Source: Stichopus chloronotus (lineage: Eukaryota > Echinodermata > Holothuroidea > Aspidochirotida > Stichopodidae). From it: 64,000 nt of DNA. Below, piece by piece: positions 12,420 to 26,989 of this stretch (position 1 is the stretch's first letter; every line of letters starts with the position of its first letter). The stretch lies in assembly GCA_021234535.1 (NCBI GenBank), contig CM037850.1:17035990-17099989 (forward strand), given 5' to 3'. The position numbers were made by a program, and so were the translations under genes. The notes below the pieces were generated by a model. The model was not told the origin of the DNA. It worked only from the letters and a program-made list of their open reading frames with translations, and made no database searches.

Positions 12420-15400
12420 CCACGTGATTACAAATCAACAACAGGAATTTTCTGGACATATATTCACTTCAAACCAAGCATCAAATATAGCTCCATTTTG
12501 CATCTAGTCTACTCTCGGCCTAGACCCTTCCCCCACGATGACAATCAGTCATCAGATCCATCATATCACAACCTCACACTTATATGGCGCAAGTCTGCTG
12601 ATGCAAAGTTCAGGACACCCTCACTTTCCAGATTAAACCGTACCTATGGAACCTACAAAAAAATTGGGGAGATTTAATATCTTTACCTCCCTGGAAAAAT
12701 CCTAGGTACGTTTTCGATACTATGGCAGTGATTCAGGCAGTGTATTGGTGTGACTGGGAGAAACAAAATGGTGTCGGTTTGTTGTGTCTTGGTCATATCA
12801 AAACACGCACTCCTTGGTTTTACTACCTTGTCTTCGAAACCACTCGCTTCGGAAGCACGTGTGAAGTAAAAATATTTTTCCAGTCAATAAGGCATCACAT
12901 AACCGTTACCTCCTCTACATAACCACGATTCGGTCAATCACCAATCATGTGATTGTTAAAGTAACACTTGAAGAGTTCTTATTGGATCACTTATTACTTC
13001 TTCAGTGCTCGAATATCTCAATTGCAGCAAATACGTTAATTCAAGCACAATCTGTGAGTGATTTGGCAGATTTGTTGTTTGTCTTCCTACACCGGAAAAA
13101 GATGTGCCATGTGCGGTATTGGTTGTAGAGCCAATTGCAACAATATCCTTCATATTTCAGACAATGGAAATCGAAATGGCAATGAGATTAAAGGGCGCTT
13201 TCTAACACATGACTTTCATCTAGTATTGAGGGATTTGGGGGCGGTGTTGACAGTTTTGCAATTTTCTTCAGTCTGTAAACTAATCGGTTGAAGATAGGAA
13301 ACGAATCTTGTTCAGTCTTATTAATTAGTTCTAGGGTAACGTACAAGGTCATGTACAAATAAGAAGTTACCATACGTTGAAAAATATAGTTTCCAAAATG
13401 TCATTGTGTTACGCTTTGTCAACTTGTGTACCTACGGCAATTTTTTTCGGGGCACGAGGGGGGGGGGGGTGGACAGTAGCCTCCCGTTATCGATATAACC
13501 CACTGACTGAGTTTCTCTGTCTTACGTCTATAACGCGGTCGGCAAGAGGCTCAGGTGCTCATATCCAAAGGATCTTCCCTAGCTTTGCCTGAATTCAGGG
13601 AATATCTCCTTGCTTTTCCTCGAAATGCCTCAAGAAGGGGGCTGCACTGTGTCAATGCCTAAAATAATTCAAATGAATTAGGTCAATCGGAAATCATATA
13701 CAAGGGGGTCTATAGGAACTAAGATCCGCTGAGACTGAATTTTTTGAACACGTTCAAAAATCTACATACTATAGGATAACACGAGTTTGCTTAGTATCGT
13801 GTAGTATAACCCTTCAGACACTGCGATTCTCTCCGATTGTCGTGTCGCGTAGTAGCGCGTCGTTCGAAATGAAAGAAAACTAGTAGCGTTCGAGGCGGAG
13901 GTTACGTAGTGCACGGGGGAGAGATATTCCGTTGAGAGGTTAAGTCGCCAAAAGTTGCACGTAAATGTAGCCCACGTTACACCCCTTGTCGTATTCAATC
14001 GAAATCAGGTGGGTCAATAGTATGGGGATACCTCATGGTATACAAATAACGAAGTCTGAGATCCCCGAATAGGGTGGTGAAGGAGTGCCCAAATGTGTGT
14101 GTCACTCAGAGCGTATATGCGTGTGTCTGTGAGTGGGTGCACAAACAAGTGTGTCACGGTAAGTCGGATGACCCTCCATTTTTGTGGGTAGATTTTCGGG
14201 TATGAGGTGTAGTGTCTAGCCGACCGATGACATCATAGGTCAATTGTCAAGGGTCCCACAAAAACGAAAAACACACGTCTTTCTACGTGTGGATATCCTA
14301 GAGTTATAAAACTATCGTATATGAAATGAAAACAATACCGGATTGGCTTTAAAATGTTAATGACGTCACGAGATCAAAAGTCACTTGGTTAAAGGTCAAA
14401 TCGGCAAAATGTTGTAGAAAAGTGTGTCACGATCTTCTCCTTGACAGTAAGTAGGTAAACTTCAAACTTGATGGATAGGTGACTGGATATGTGGTGTATA
14501 CGTGGTATATGTAGTATGAATGTTTCACGGTATTTCAGCCTATGCAGCCATGTGCTGGGCTGAGTGATTGGTACTTATGTCATACCAGTCTATCAGCAAC
14601 AATCGAGTTAATTAGGTCACGTGACCCACTCTCTTACATTCTCACCTACACTGGAAAGTCTCAACAAAGGCATGTCTCTGAACTGACAAGACAGTGAGCC
14701 AACTGCTTTTTAATAATGCAAACGAGACTTTCTATTTTTCGTTATAGCAAGGTAGGTAGGTGGAGTCTTTGATCTTCCATCTCTTTGTAAATGAAAAAAA
14801 AATTTAAGTATGATGTATCAAAACAAATACAATCGAAGGGAGACTGTTATTTCCCACGTCTCAAACAGTGTTTTCTAATTTGCGAGTATACCTGACTCAT
14901 TTAATGAATCAATTTGATATTTTTCAAACGATATTTGCAGATGACACCATAAGCCTTCCGTGACACCACAATCACGAAGTTAAATTAAAACAATCCCATG
15001 TTATCAACAATTAAGGAAACAGTAGGATTTTTCTGTACGTTTTGTATGCATTGCATCTACCCTATAGACATACGCGGAGTAGTGGCCGGTGGTCGCCAAC
15101 ATGCCATCGTTTTATGCCGCGTAAACAGTCCTGACATGAACATATATATTGGGAAGTAACTGATTCGTAGTTTTGTACAAGAATTAAAGCTTAATCAACA
15201 CTGGACAGTGCATTATTCGTAGGATAATGTACGTCTGGGGTAAATGCAAGCGATGCACGAAGGCATGGCCCAAGTGCATCCATCGACAGCATTAACCCCA
15301 TTAAGAATAATGCGCGGAATAATAAGAGTGATGCGTGGCGTAATGCGAGAGTAATGCGCGGATAATGCACAGTGCAAAGTTGATTAACCCTGTTCCTACA

Positions 15401-16618
15401 TACAAAACAAAATTTTGATAAAAAACAAATAAACCACCTTCAAATAACCACGTTTTATTAAAAACGAACCCCGCGAAAAATAAACAAGATTCACCACAAT
15501 GTTCGTGCGCAATACGCACAGTGGCACTTGAACAAAATAAAGCACATTCGCATGAATAGCAACAACATCCTAATTTGAGTTTAGCGTTTTAGTTAGCACT
15601 CAACTATCAGTGCAGTGTATACGTACATTGGAGGGCACTTCTCACACATAGTATTCGAAAACTGTAGTTCAGTGTACTTGTGCCTACTCACTGTTTACAG
15701 ACCACTTGCAAAGCTTTGTTTTCCTCATTAAGTAATCAAATTGTGGAATTTGCCTAGGATTGACCAGACAGACTTTTGGTAAAGACAATTGCAGATTGTG
15801 GAGAGTTACATTCAGAGAAAACCTTGCATATGTTTGATGCCTCACACAATTTCGTTAACCTTCAAGGATGACGTATTACTACTTGGGCCTTCGTTCTTAA
15901 CTTCCAGTGTACGGCTCTTTTGCCTTTGACTGTGGGATTTTTACGATTGCAGTCCTTAGTCCTCTACACGATTTTATACCATACAGACTTGTACTTTGGA
16001 CTTCTTCGTAAAATCAAAATTAATGCTAATTCTGGAAGGCTTTATCACATCTTCTGAATAAAGTATTCTATATCGCTGACACAATTTTGTAATTTAGATT
16101 AGAGAGGCAAGATCACCATAAGGAGAACCACTTATATTATCATTGTATTGTTATTAGGCCTACGTATATTTATCAATGATGTATAGTTTTAATCCTATAC
16201 GTCACTTTACAGAAGCCCCTAATCTAGGCCTACTATGAACTTCACAGTCATAGTTTTGTATGCAGCCTTTGTCGTTCTACTGTACATGTCAGGGGGCGTG
16301 CCGAGGCAGACTACAAAACACTGTTCATGTGTAGTTTTATTGTGTTCATGCGGCGGTGATTTTAGTCTGGAACTGACCGTGCATTATGCCTGAATAATAA
16401 ATGGTCACCTGACTGAAATCGGCCAATAACAGTTGAACCTTACCAACTATGCATGAACTCGAGATGTTTACACACTGTGAAGAAAAAACTGAGTCAACGC
16501 ACAACGGGCCTTTCAAGGTATACATAGCAAAACGTCCAGAGAAACGCCAGTTTGGAGATCTGAGGAACAATGTGACGCGCACGCATGTCCGAAAATACCT
16601 TTAACCCAAAAACGAATC
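12420..16618. other. Non-coding stretch
   Basis: No exon with both splice sites and a recognisable domain was found. It contains a G12 run (13458-13469), a region of TGTGTG words near 14090-14160 followed by reverse-oriented 'aaaggtcaaat' words, and a loose repetition of TAATGCGCGGA words at about 15305-15372. Confidence 0.5.
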
Positions 16619-16621
16619 TTA

Positions 16622-16935
16622 AGCCCCTTCCACAGTATGCGACGCGATTCACTGCGACAAGACTGTGTCGTCGCGGTGAGTGACTTACTAGTTTTAAGGG
16701 CAAGGTTTCAACACTATGCAACTTGTTGCAGATCGAAGAAAGGATACCACATCTCGATTAACTCGTCTTCGCGTTCTTCCGTTCAGAAGTCCGCAATTGT
16801 GGTCGGTTGCACGTAATTCGGTCTCATACGACCGAACATGTTCGCGCGACTGCTTGCAACTAGTTGCAACGGCTTCCATATGTGACGCGTCTGAAGTAGT
16901 TGCGTCGCATCGGGTCGCATAGTGTGGACGGGGCT
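16622..16935. mobile_element. Harbinger-type MITE with TTA target duplication
   Basis: The left end reads AGCCCCTTCCACAGTATGCG and the right end, reverse-complemented, AGCCCCGTCCACACTATGCG. The repeat extends further inward through GCGAC-rich sequence. It is flanked by TTA on both sides (16619-16621 and 16936-16938). PIF/Harbinger elements duplicate a 3-bp TWA target, so a 314-bp non-autonomous Harbinger is the best reading. Whether it is mobilised by the Harbinger core at 29.9-37.1 kb is unknown. Confidence 0.8.
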
Positions 16936-17341
16936 TTAGGCACATGACATATGTTTTGTGTCGTTCGACGCACACGCGCTGAACTGCAGTACAAGGACAC
17001 TAGTAAATTGATTATTCAGCACTTCTATACACAACGGGCAATCTGAATCACTGATTAAAATAATTTACAGCTCGGCGCACTGTAGGGGTAGATCTGTTCC
17101 ATCATGATAGGCATCGAATGACCATACAAAGCGATAGGGATGAGATCACTCCGTGGAATGCCTTCTTGTTATCTCGTCCTCATACATGTAATGTACGTGA
17201 TGAGATATTAAAATGTATTATGGTCCTCTCAGTTGCCACGGTAAAGATATGTATGGTTGATGTATGAGACATGGAGGGTCTAACCTGGTATGGTACTTGG
17301 GGGCATGGACCCCATTAGGGTAGGGGTCAAAAAGTGTTAAG

Positions 17342-17391
17342 ATGTGTGTGTGTGTGTCTGTGTGTGTGTTTGTGTTTAGTATGTGTGTGTA
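17342..17391. repeat. (TG)n microsatellite beside a reversed TGACC repeat
   Basis: An imperfect TG run followed (17430-17545) by GGTCAAAG...AGGGTCAGAGGTTAAAGG. The latter looks like the reverse complement of the ~140-bp family, which at 12.39 kb also ends in CA repeats. The association of this family with TG/CA runs is thus seen twice. Confidence 0.55.
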
Positions 17392-17545
17392 AGAAAGAAA
17401 ATGTCAATTTCAAAGGTTTCTAGACCGCAAAGCCGGACGAGGATCAAAGTTGGTAGATAGTTGACCCATGGCTTAAAGTTTCAGTGTCTCCCGTCAAAAT
17501 TTAGGGTCAGAGGTTAAAGGCCAGAGGGTCAAAGACCAGATTAGT

Positions 17546-20500
17546 GAAACAGCAAAGGTATATTTTTCATTCAAAGAAAAGTCTCCGCAAAATCCCAACC
17601 AATGAGCCCTCTATATAGGGTAGCCATAAAAGAGACTGCGTGACAACGATGGAGTTATTTTATTTGCTCTGATGAGTAATTAAATTTAATGATCAAAGGC
17701 AAACAAAACTTGTACTACTTGAGTATTTAGACCTGTTTTGAAACTGATAAAACTAGTGGGCCTAGAGTTTACTCTCAAATACCTCAGCTAATCCTCCTAG
17801 AACCTTGTTATTACTTACAGCAGTGGCTCAGTTAGGTTTTGGACTAAAGATGTGTGTGGGACTGGGGTTGCGAATTGTATATTACTTTTTCCGCGGGATG
17901 CCATTATGTAGCAAACAAGATAGCTTTTGAATGTACATATCCAATTAAGGTGCTCTTTTCAAGCTCCATAAGTAATATCTTAGAAATAACACAGTCAGTA
18001 TTGCATTTTCTTGGATGGAAAACTACTTTCGTGAACATTATCAGTTATAAAAACGCAAATTTTTGCGTTATAAAAACGCAAAAATTTTGGTTCAAAGGTC
18101 ATCTATTCACCTAAAATATTCTTTTTTTACGGAAACGTCCCCACTGATAGATTAAAGGTGGACGTGTCCCAACTGCATTCGTATGCTGGAGCTCCAAATG
18201 ATTTTTCGATTCATATTTGCTTTTATTTCACATTACAGGATTCTTCTTTAAGGGTACACTAACAAAGTGTTACAGAAGGTTTTGTTATTGGAGACGCAAT
18301 TTAAGCCCTTTCATTGCTTATGTTGATTTTAATTCTGCTTATATGCTATATCACCTTCAATTAATTCTTAAAAATTAACACAGTATTACCTACGGAGATC
18401 CAAACGTACAGTAAAAGTCCAACTCGATATTGTCAAATTTGCACATGATCATAGCGAGGAAAGAAATGTATAAAATGCCTATCGACATGTTGAATTCAAC
18501 ACAAACCTGTCGTCTATGTATAAGCATGACGACAGTACACTAGTATTGTCGCGACTACTCGTTTCAATTGTTGAGTTCATGCTGCAATTCGTAAGGAACT
18601 TTGGGGACACCGTTGTTTTGTTATTGTCAAGGATTACGTAAGTATATGATGACATTAGTGTTTGTACAATTACATTGATATATGCTTTTATTTCCTTTTT
18701 GACACATCAGTAGGAGTCTTTTACTCTTCTTTCATTCCTTGCCAATGTCATATGGAATTTTGATATGCCAGACATTAATGAAACGTTTTTTTTACTCGTA
18801 TGAACTGTTACGTTTTAACTGAAAAGTTGTAAAAGCATCTCTTGTTGAATGAAAATGTTGGACATACAGAAGTGGAAGGGGTGGGCTGATTTCTATTCTT
18901 CACGTTAAGGCAATTTTACCCTGATATGAATTTCCACCTTTATTTTCATCACTTTAATATCAACATCATGTTTGTTTTAGTATGTCACATTTATTCGCAC
19001 CTTCTCTTTCCCTACTACTATCCGTACATGGCTATGCATAAAATTAGGATAAACAACACAAGTGAGTGAATCGTCCGGTAAATTTACTGTGTCCACAATT
19101 CGTTTTGACTGTAAATGGGGGGGGGGGGGTGCACAAAGCAAGACCAGCACTAGTTGACTAGCAATTCGGAATAATGATTTATACACATCTTCGCTAAGTT
19201 AAATGTATCTGGCAGTGGAGGGGAAGTTAGACGATCGCTGGTTACCGTCCTGGAGAAGCATTAGAGGAGGGAGACCCCTCACCTTTGGAAAATTTTGGAT
19301 GCCGTAGAGTGGCCTAGATGCGAGATGGTGCAACCTTTAATGCCAGATTTGACCTGAATAGTTCTTTAAGAGTACCTATACTTTTTAAGAGATGGTCTTA
19401 TTTTTTCATCTGCCTTGGTAACTCTGGCATTTTTCTTTCACGTGGCACATTCTCCGCATCCCAGGTCATAGTGATTTAAATAAGCAAAGCTGGGGGAGGT
19501 TTCTAAGCCTTCCCCCGTTGGCGGTTTTTAACAAACAGGTCTCACTTTATAAGAAAAGCAGAAGCTGCAATTGTCTGTGCTTTTTCACAGACAAAAAAAT
19601 GTGGTCTGTTCAACTTTTGTCGCTACATTTATTTCTGAGTATGTCGCCATCAGAGGGTATAGAGAGATTGATGATGCATGTCATGAGTGTATTATTGCAA
19701 ACAACTTAAAGCTTAACACGTTCAATAGAAAAAGAAAACACTGGAACTGATACCAGTGTTGTAGTATCGGCTGTTCTTCAAAACATGTCTCTATCTCTGT
19801 CATTGAGTTTGTCGCAAATAAAGCACTCTAGAGAGTGAAATCTCTGTGAGTTTTATTTTGTAACAAAGATATATCATATATTTTTCTCTCACCTTATGTG
19901 TGTCAACTGTAGTCACACTATGTTGAGGGTCTCCATAGATTAGGTTTCAAATTGATGGTTCCACTTAGCAGGATTATAACATCTTGTAAAAGTTACTTTT
20001 TCTTTAGATCACCCATCATTTCCCTCCAAATCAATTGAATGACCTCGAGTAAGACATTAACGGTGCACAAAGTTATGGCGCAAAAAGCTTAGATTGTAAA
20101 AAAAATAATTGAAGTTTCTTGAAAGTGGAAATAATTTTTCCGTGGGCCTGGTTACCGTAAAAATAGACTAACGTTAGCAATCCAATTCAATATAGTGTTC
20201 ATGGGTAACCAATCATAGAGTATAATACTCTTGGTAATGTGAGAACTAGGCCTAAGTTTTATTGTAGACATTATTAGCCATAACATTATCAGGGTAGGGA
20301 AATTTTGAGTAACAGACTCTTCAGTTCAGAGGAGAAGGACAGCTAATATTTTCATGTTGAAAATAATTAACAAAGTTTCACTGACGCACCATGCACAAAG
20401 GCCTAGTGCTCCAATTGGATAGGACTGTTTCATGAAGTTGGAAAAACATTCAACGGTTTTGGAAGGGGGCGGGCCCATAGCCTCTCTAAATCCGCTCCTG

Positions 20501-23500
20501 TGTTGTTACAATCCCTCAAACAGGGAAGTAACAGACAACACGGAAAAATATCCGCAATCTAAATGCTAATGTACCTCAAGGTAATGTAAATTTCCATCAT
20601 ATGTAAGTAACTTGTTCACTTTTGATAGTCAGTCATTAAAGGTCAAGAGCTGTAAAAATATGCAGTACTACCTCTTAATCTTGAAAAATCGGACATTAAT
20701 CAAGTACACGAGAACGAAAGAGAGTAGTGTAATTCTGCATTAACTTGAACAAGTTTCTTTATGTTACCAAACCCTGTATTAAAATCAACCTAATGAAAGT
20801 GGAAGACCATCTCGACTGTAGGAAGCCAAATTGAATACTTCGAACAGCCATTGTGAAACATTTACCACAAATGCATTTCCTGATGTAGAAACTTTAAAGT
20901 GATTTTTTTTCAATTCGGTATCTACATAATGCTGCTAGTACAGTTATGTGAACAAGGATACTAACATTATATGAAGATTACATCTAACATGAAAACAGCT
21001 ACTGCAGCGTTATTACAATTAAAATCAGTCCACAATCACAACTTCTTATTACGACTTAAAAAGAGGCTTTATGTAATATTTAGAGCCAAAGAGGCTTTGT
21101 GTAATATTTAGAGAAACAAAAATACTGTTGCATATTTACAAGTAACAATTAACTTTGTTGTTTCATTATATCCCTCTTTGTAAATCATACCCAAAACATG
21201 ATTACCCATAAATGTTCTTTTTTAACAGTTTAGTATAAATTATCAACTCTTTAAGGAGATCATCATTTGTTGGATGGGATGTGTTGTCTACCGATAACAA
21301 TACATGCCGTATTTGTTTAAAATTAAGTCTCCGCAACAAGCAAGAAGTTCAATCAAACGATACCAATATAATTAACACCTTATTTTGTGAATACTAAATT
21401 TAGTAACAGATATATGATCCCCTTTATCGAATGACTTAGTTAGATCTGTGACTGAGAACAAAGACCCTGACCGTATTGCACCATTTACATCATTCTTCAG
21501 TCTATGTTGTATATGTATATGTTGAAAGTGTTTTTCATAATGCATTCAAATAAAAGAAATGTTGTGCGGCCTACATAAATGAAATCAACGCTTTAACTAA
21601 TTCACTGAGTCCCCTTCCCCTTTGATTTACATGTGAAGATATATTTTAACTTTAATATTGCAAACATGCAACTATCAATTATTATTGAAAGAAAAGAAAC
21701 GGTTTTTTCGGGGAAACGGATCTGGCAATCATGTATTCTGGTAAACACAGTATTGCCAATTGCTTGCAGCTACAAACATTGCTTTCATATAAGTTATGTC
21801 AAAGCATTCATCTTCAACTCACAATTAATATAGCGATGTAGCAGATGAGCACAACGACATTACAAGTGCCTTTGCGTAAGTTCCCTGAAATAGGAAAGTA
21901 ATTGTTAGGGTAGTTGTAATTGACAATTGCTAGAATGATAACGTGATCTTTAATTTCGTTTAGAATTTTTCAAAATAAACCACCCAAAAGCTTATCGCTT
22001 TCATTGTTAAAAACAATTGATTCCAGATCAAAATATCAGACATTGCATTTGATGAATCATTCAATCACCTTATTCTCAGCAAGTAGAAGAATATAGAAAT
22101 CACATCCTTGTTGAAATGCCAGTTTCGAAGCTTTCCTTTAGCTATTATCAATTAAATGTACGTTTTTAGACGACATTTGGCATATGACATCAAGCTTTTC
22201 AACTCAGTGAGCAGTGTGTAACCGTGTTAAAAAAAAAGCTTTATGGAATTTCATCAGCAACAGTAACTCAATTCATATACTGCCACAAGATCAACATACC
22301 GAAATTATCTAAGTGCTAACTTTAAAAGAAAAATATTATCAAGGTCATTAATGAGAAATTACCATTGTGATTGAAATGAATTAGGTATGTCCCAATATGA
22401 CCGTTTTATTCCAAAGAAATCGGGCAACCAAAATGGTCATTGAGATTTGGCAGCCACTGTCCGTTGAGTAGTGAACCCAACTTTGAGTTGCAGGAGAGGT
22501 TTAATGGACGAAAAAGGACATTTCAATGAATTATCAGTGAGGTCGTTTACCAGTATAGGATTCAGGTGTAGTTTCAACAATTTTCCAGCATTTTACAACA
22601 TTTCGCGAAGAACACATTGCGTCTTAGTGTGCATGTGCCTATCAGACTGAAATGTAAACAAAATTAGTTTTGAACTATCCTAACATCATACTTGTTCATA
22701 CTTGATTAAAAAAAAGCAAACTAACGTTAACATGTTCATTATAAATCCACATTCCTTCATACTTGATAAGTAAAATCTGTTCGATTCATGTTCGAATAGA
22801 GAACACAAAGTACCATTTACATATTCACTTTACATCCACATTGATTAATACTGGATAAATAAAATCTTTTTAAAGTTGAGTTTAGTAGTACCAATAGCGG
22901 TAATACCTGTGTTTGTAAATGCAAGAAAACTGAAATATATTTCGCAGAATGAGACCCCGGTAAATGTGAAATGATGTCAAATTAAAAGCAATGCAATTCA
23001 TCTGCCTAGGGATAGTCACCCGAAACTATTATACTCCTAAAGTTTTGAGAATCATTTGCAAGGCTCCGAACCTTTTAATGACATTTAACTCAATAACTTT
23101 TGAAATTTACAGATAATATCATCATATCTACTTCATGTACAATAGGATGCTGCATGCACACGTGGCAGTTTCATATGCTATGTGTAAAAAGTTAATTCAC
23201 TTTGACATTTTTATGATAAGAACTACCTTCACTGTCAGGAGCATTTCTTCTTTTTGTAAACTGTACCCATACCGAAATATATGTGAGTGCCTAAAGCTAC
23301 TAGTCCCTCTGACTGTAGAACTAGTTGAAGTCATTTCAGCATTGTCAACAGTTACAAATTAATGTAAACCCCGTGGCCCTTTAATAGCCACGTTTAAGTC
23401 TCTGCTTGCTATTGCCTGTCAATAGGTATGCACATTATTGATTACACGACATGCTTGCTGCGCAGCAAGTTCAGGCACTGTACATGAATTAAATGGATTA

Positions 23501-26500
23501 ATGGCGGGACAGGTTCATATACACACGGAGATGACATACCTTTGCATATGATAGCATCGCAATGCAAATAACACAAGGAAGTAATCGGGGTAAAGGACAA
23601 ACAAAGCTCGTACACATCAATTATTATTTACGAATTACCTACAAACGAAAGGGAAAATAAATGTTCATTATACTATTGCATAAAAAATTATTTAAGACAC
23701 TTATTAACAATTTATGTTAGATGTAAACAATTGTGGTTCATACAGCCATCGAGTGCCCTATTTTATTAATAAAGCTACCTGAGTTACAAACAAAATGCAC
23801 TGAATAAGTGATGACTTGCAACTTGTTCCTTCTAAGTGAAAGGTCTGATGAATTTGTAGTCGAGTTATTTCTTTTGCTCACAAATATGTAGTTATTCATA
23901 CCGTTTTGACGGAATTTATATACTTGAATTAAAAAAATGGATTCATGAACATGCTGCCAGGTTATCTTTTTATCTTATCTTAAAGGAGTTTATTATGAGT
24001 GATCGACTCCTGCCTTAAGTTCTGTTAAAATATCTCAGAGTAGATTAACCATTCACATTTTCGGTGAAGGTTTGGCATAGCGTCTCCCAAGTGGGTCTAG
24101 TACATCGGATCATCATCAACAGGAATTTTTATTTGGGTGTTGGTCACTGGTATATCAACTGAGGCTAATGCTCAAATGGGGGGGGGGGGAGTGGGGGTCA
24201 ACTGATGGTTTCCTCAGCTAGGCCTATCGTGGACGATCAAGTTACCATAGGTAATCCTTGCATTTAATGTCGCATGTTTAGGAGACCGATATTGGGCTCT
24301 AAACACGTAAGCTGACAGAATGTGATTTTCAATTGTTTCATGTCTGCTTAAAGAGGGTTTCATGCCTGCTGAAAGAAGACACCAACTATTAGTGTTACAG
24401 TTAGGATTATCACATCGAAACATTAAACTTGCCTTCTGTTTACCAAGATTAAGACCAACCACTTATAAGTTACTTTGTTTCCTTTTCCTTTATTGATTTT
24501 TTACGACATTTATAATACAGGCATATCCAATAAATCAGTAAACAACAACAGCAATGATACAGAAGGAAGCAAAACTAAAACAAAAAGTCTATTTTTCTTT
24601 CAAATTCTTCTTTCAATATCTTTATCTTGAAAAAAAAAACAATTGTTATTGACATGTGTATCACAACAGTCAACAGGTCGATCACGATTAACTTATCACA
24701 ATCACTTATTTATAGGCTACCTTACATCGTCTACAGATCTGTAAACCACTTGATATAAAGTGTAAGAAGTACGTGACAACCAGTTTAATGTACATTAAGA
24801 TATAAGTAAAAGTTTATGGTATGTAATTGCAGGAATCATTGTTAAATCACTTGTTTTAGGTAGATTACACAAAGCGAAAGCACAAGCAATCGTCCACATG
24901 GTTATATGGCTTTAGCGATTCGTGATATACTTTTATTTTCTTGAAATTAGCTATAAATTTTATCTTCTCGAGAACACGTTTAAACGAGTTTCTATTGCAA
25001 GTGGGATTATTGCGGTAACATTGTTACAGCAGTGTCTGTATTCTTCTGTTTTGATATTTAATGACTTGATATGTTCTGTTGGTTGATAAAGAATCCTGCC
25101 ATTCAAAATCAGTTACAGCTCATTCAGTACCCATGTGAAAGTAATAAACGGTTAATAATGTCCGCATTTTTATGACAGCACTGAGCTCGCGTTTAAACGC
25201 CGCAGTTATTTTTTTCACTATACACGTTTGAACAGTTTCAGGCTTACAAATATAGGTAAAGTGTAGCTTTGAATCCCAGTATTAAATTCACTAACTAAGA
25301 AATATTTGCATCAGTGAAACTTACACACTTTGCTGTAATCTAGGCCTAATGGAAACCACTGAAAATGTAGGCATATACACTTAAGGGCTGGCATAGCTTT
25401 ACATTTCAGTGAACGACCAACACTGTCTGAAATCTACAGAAAAAGACTATTTCTACAACTGTAAGTATATATCACGTCTGCTATAGTAGTTCAAAAGTAT
25501 TCCTGGTAATGCCGCCTTACTTGGCTACGTATGACTGAATGGCATATTTGCATACTGCTAACTGGTGTGGCCTAACATCCTTTCGTCAAAATTACTGCAG
25601 GTTTATAATTCTATGTCGACATGTTACAAATAGTGTATGTGGCGTTCCTATCTTGGTTATGAATGGCGTCGTTGAGGCTTCGTTTACGCTTTTCAACCAC
25701 CACGTGTACCTTGAAATGCTTTTAATGTGTGCGAATGACTTTCTATGACGAGCTCATCTAAACTTTATACCAAACGAAACAGGACAAAAAGCACTTAATA
25801 CCACCAAATGACCAACACAGATTAAAATATCATAGTTCATGAAATTCTCTTGCACGCTATAGATGTAGGTGCTAATTTAAAACAAGCACAACACTGATTG
25901 ACAAAACAAAAGCAAATAGTGTCGATGTTGCTTTTATCAATCTTTCATGAATTCAATATAGCATTGCTTTTTCTCTCCATATGAACATTCCAAGAACGTT
26001 TAACATTTTATAAAGGAAGTTACCGTGAGAAGTTTGATACCAAAGGTTTGATCCTATCACAATCGTCTTTCTTTTCAGTAATTAATGTGGTCGCATATAT
26101 CACATTGGTGACCACTTCTTCCTACCTATTGCCTGATTGCGTTCACCTCCTTCCATTAGTTAGATAAATAATTTTTGTACATTATTGCAGCAAAACCAAG
26201 ATAAAATGGTTCAACACTTCCATACACAACAAACTTAGCTACAAATACATCTTTTCATCTAATCCAGTTGTTCCTTACTATCTTAAGTGATGGCAAAGAA
26301 AACAGTCTGGAAAATGTAAAATACATACGACTTGAAGTGTGTAAAATAGGCTATTAAATAGGCCATTGGATAGGCCATTAGGCTCAGTAGAATAAAACGG
26401 TTTCAGTTCAACACCAGTGCAAAAAATGCCTCATACATCGTGTCTCCTATCAACACCTTTAGGAATCATAGCTAGCTCTACTTGAATACCTATTGAGCTC

Positions 26501-26980
26501 GATCAGACCAACTTGAACTGCTCAATTCTGGATGAATCTATTGAGGTTTTTTAAACGTGTTCAGTAGACTTTATCATAGGTTGAATAAAAGATATTCTTG
26601 TTGCGATACAACTCACATTGTGGCAACAGCAAATCAGTTGAACTCAGTTGATTATCTTCATTTTGATGTTAAAATCAAATACTGTTCCACTTATTATAGA
26701 TAAATAGATACAAGTACAAATTGTAGCCACTCAAGATAGTACTACTATACATCCTGGATCTATGGACACGGTCAAAGGGTCATACTATGAACTTCAACGT
26801 TCACAGTGTGTGTTGTTCCTTCTGACGTGATTCAGAAATCTGCCTTTTGAATGCCCCTCCATACACCTTCGTTCCTCAAATACTTTCATCTGCAGCATCC
26901 TCCTACTTTTGAGTCCTAATGTTTGCATCTTTGTAGGAGACATGAGAAGCGATGGTGGAAATTCCTTTAAGTGAATTTGA
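17546..26980. other. Long stretch without recognisable genes
   Basis: No exon or element with supportable boundaries. Minor items: a short palindromic AAACGCAAATTTTTGCGTT at about 18050-18070, G13 and G12 runs (19117-19129, 24178-24189), a 28-bp tandem duplication at 21060-21113, and two diverged copies of a ~100-bp segment around 22690-22870. This may be intergenic or intronic. Confidence 0.5.
21060..21113. repeat. 28-bp tandem duplication
   Basis: AAAGAGGCTTTATGTAATAT... is followed immediately by a second copy with one substitution (A to G). Confidence 0.8.
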
Positions 26981-26989
26981 CATTGCTAC

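Noticed and set aside
13458..24189. G12-G13 runs at 13458, 19117 and 24178 as possible regulatory quadruplexes
   Set aside because: They are isolated homopolymers in non-coding DNA without a gene context and are also common assembly artefacts.
24214..24462. Minus-strand 82-codon frame with FRCDNPNCNTNSWC
   Set aside because: It has a vague resemblance to Cys-rich transposon-derived proteins, but no further exons or confirming motif were found.
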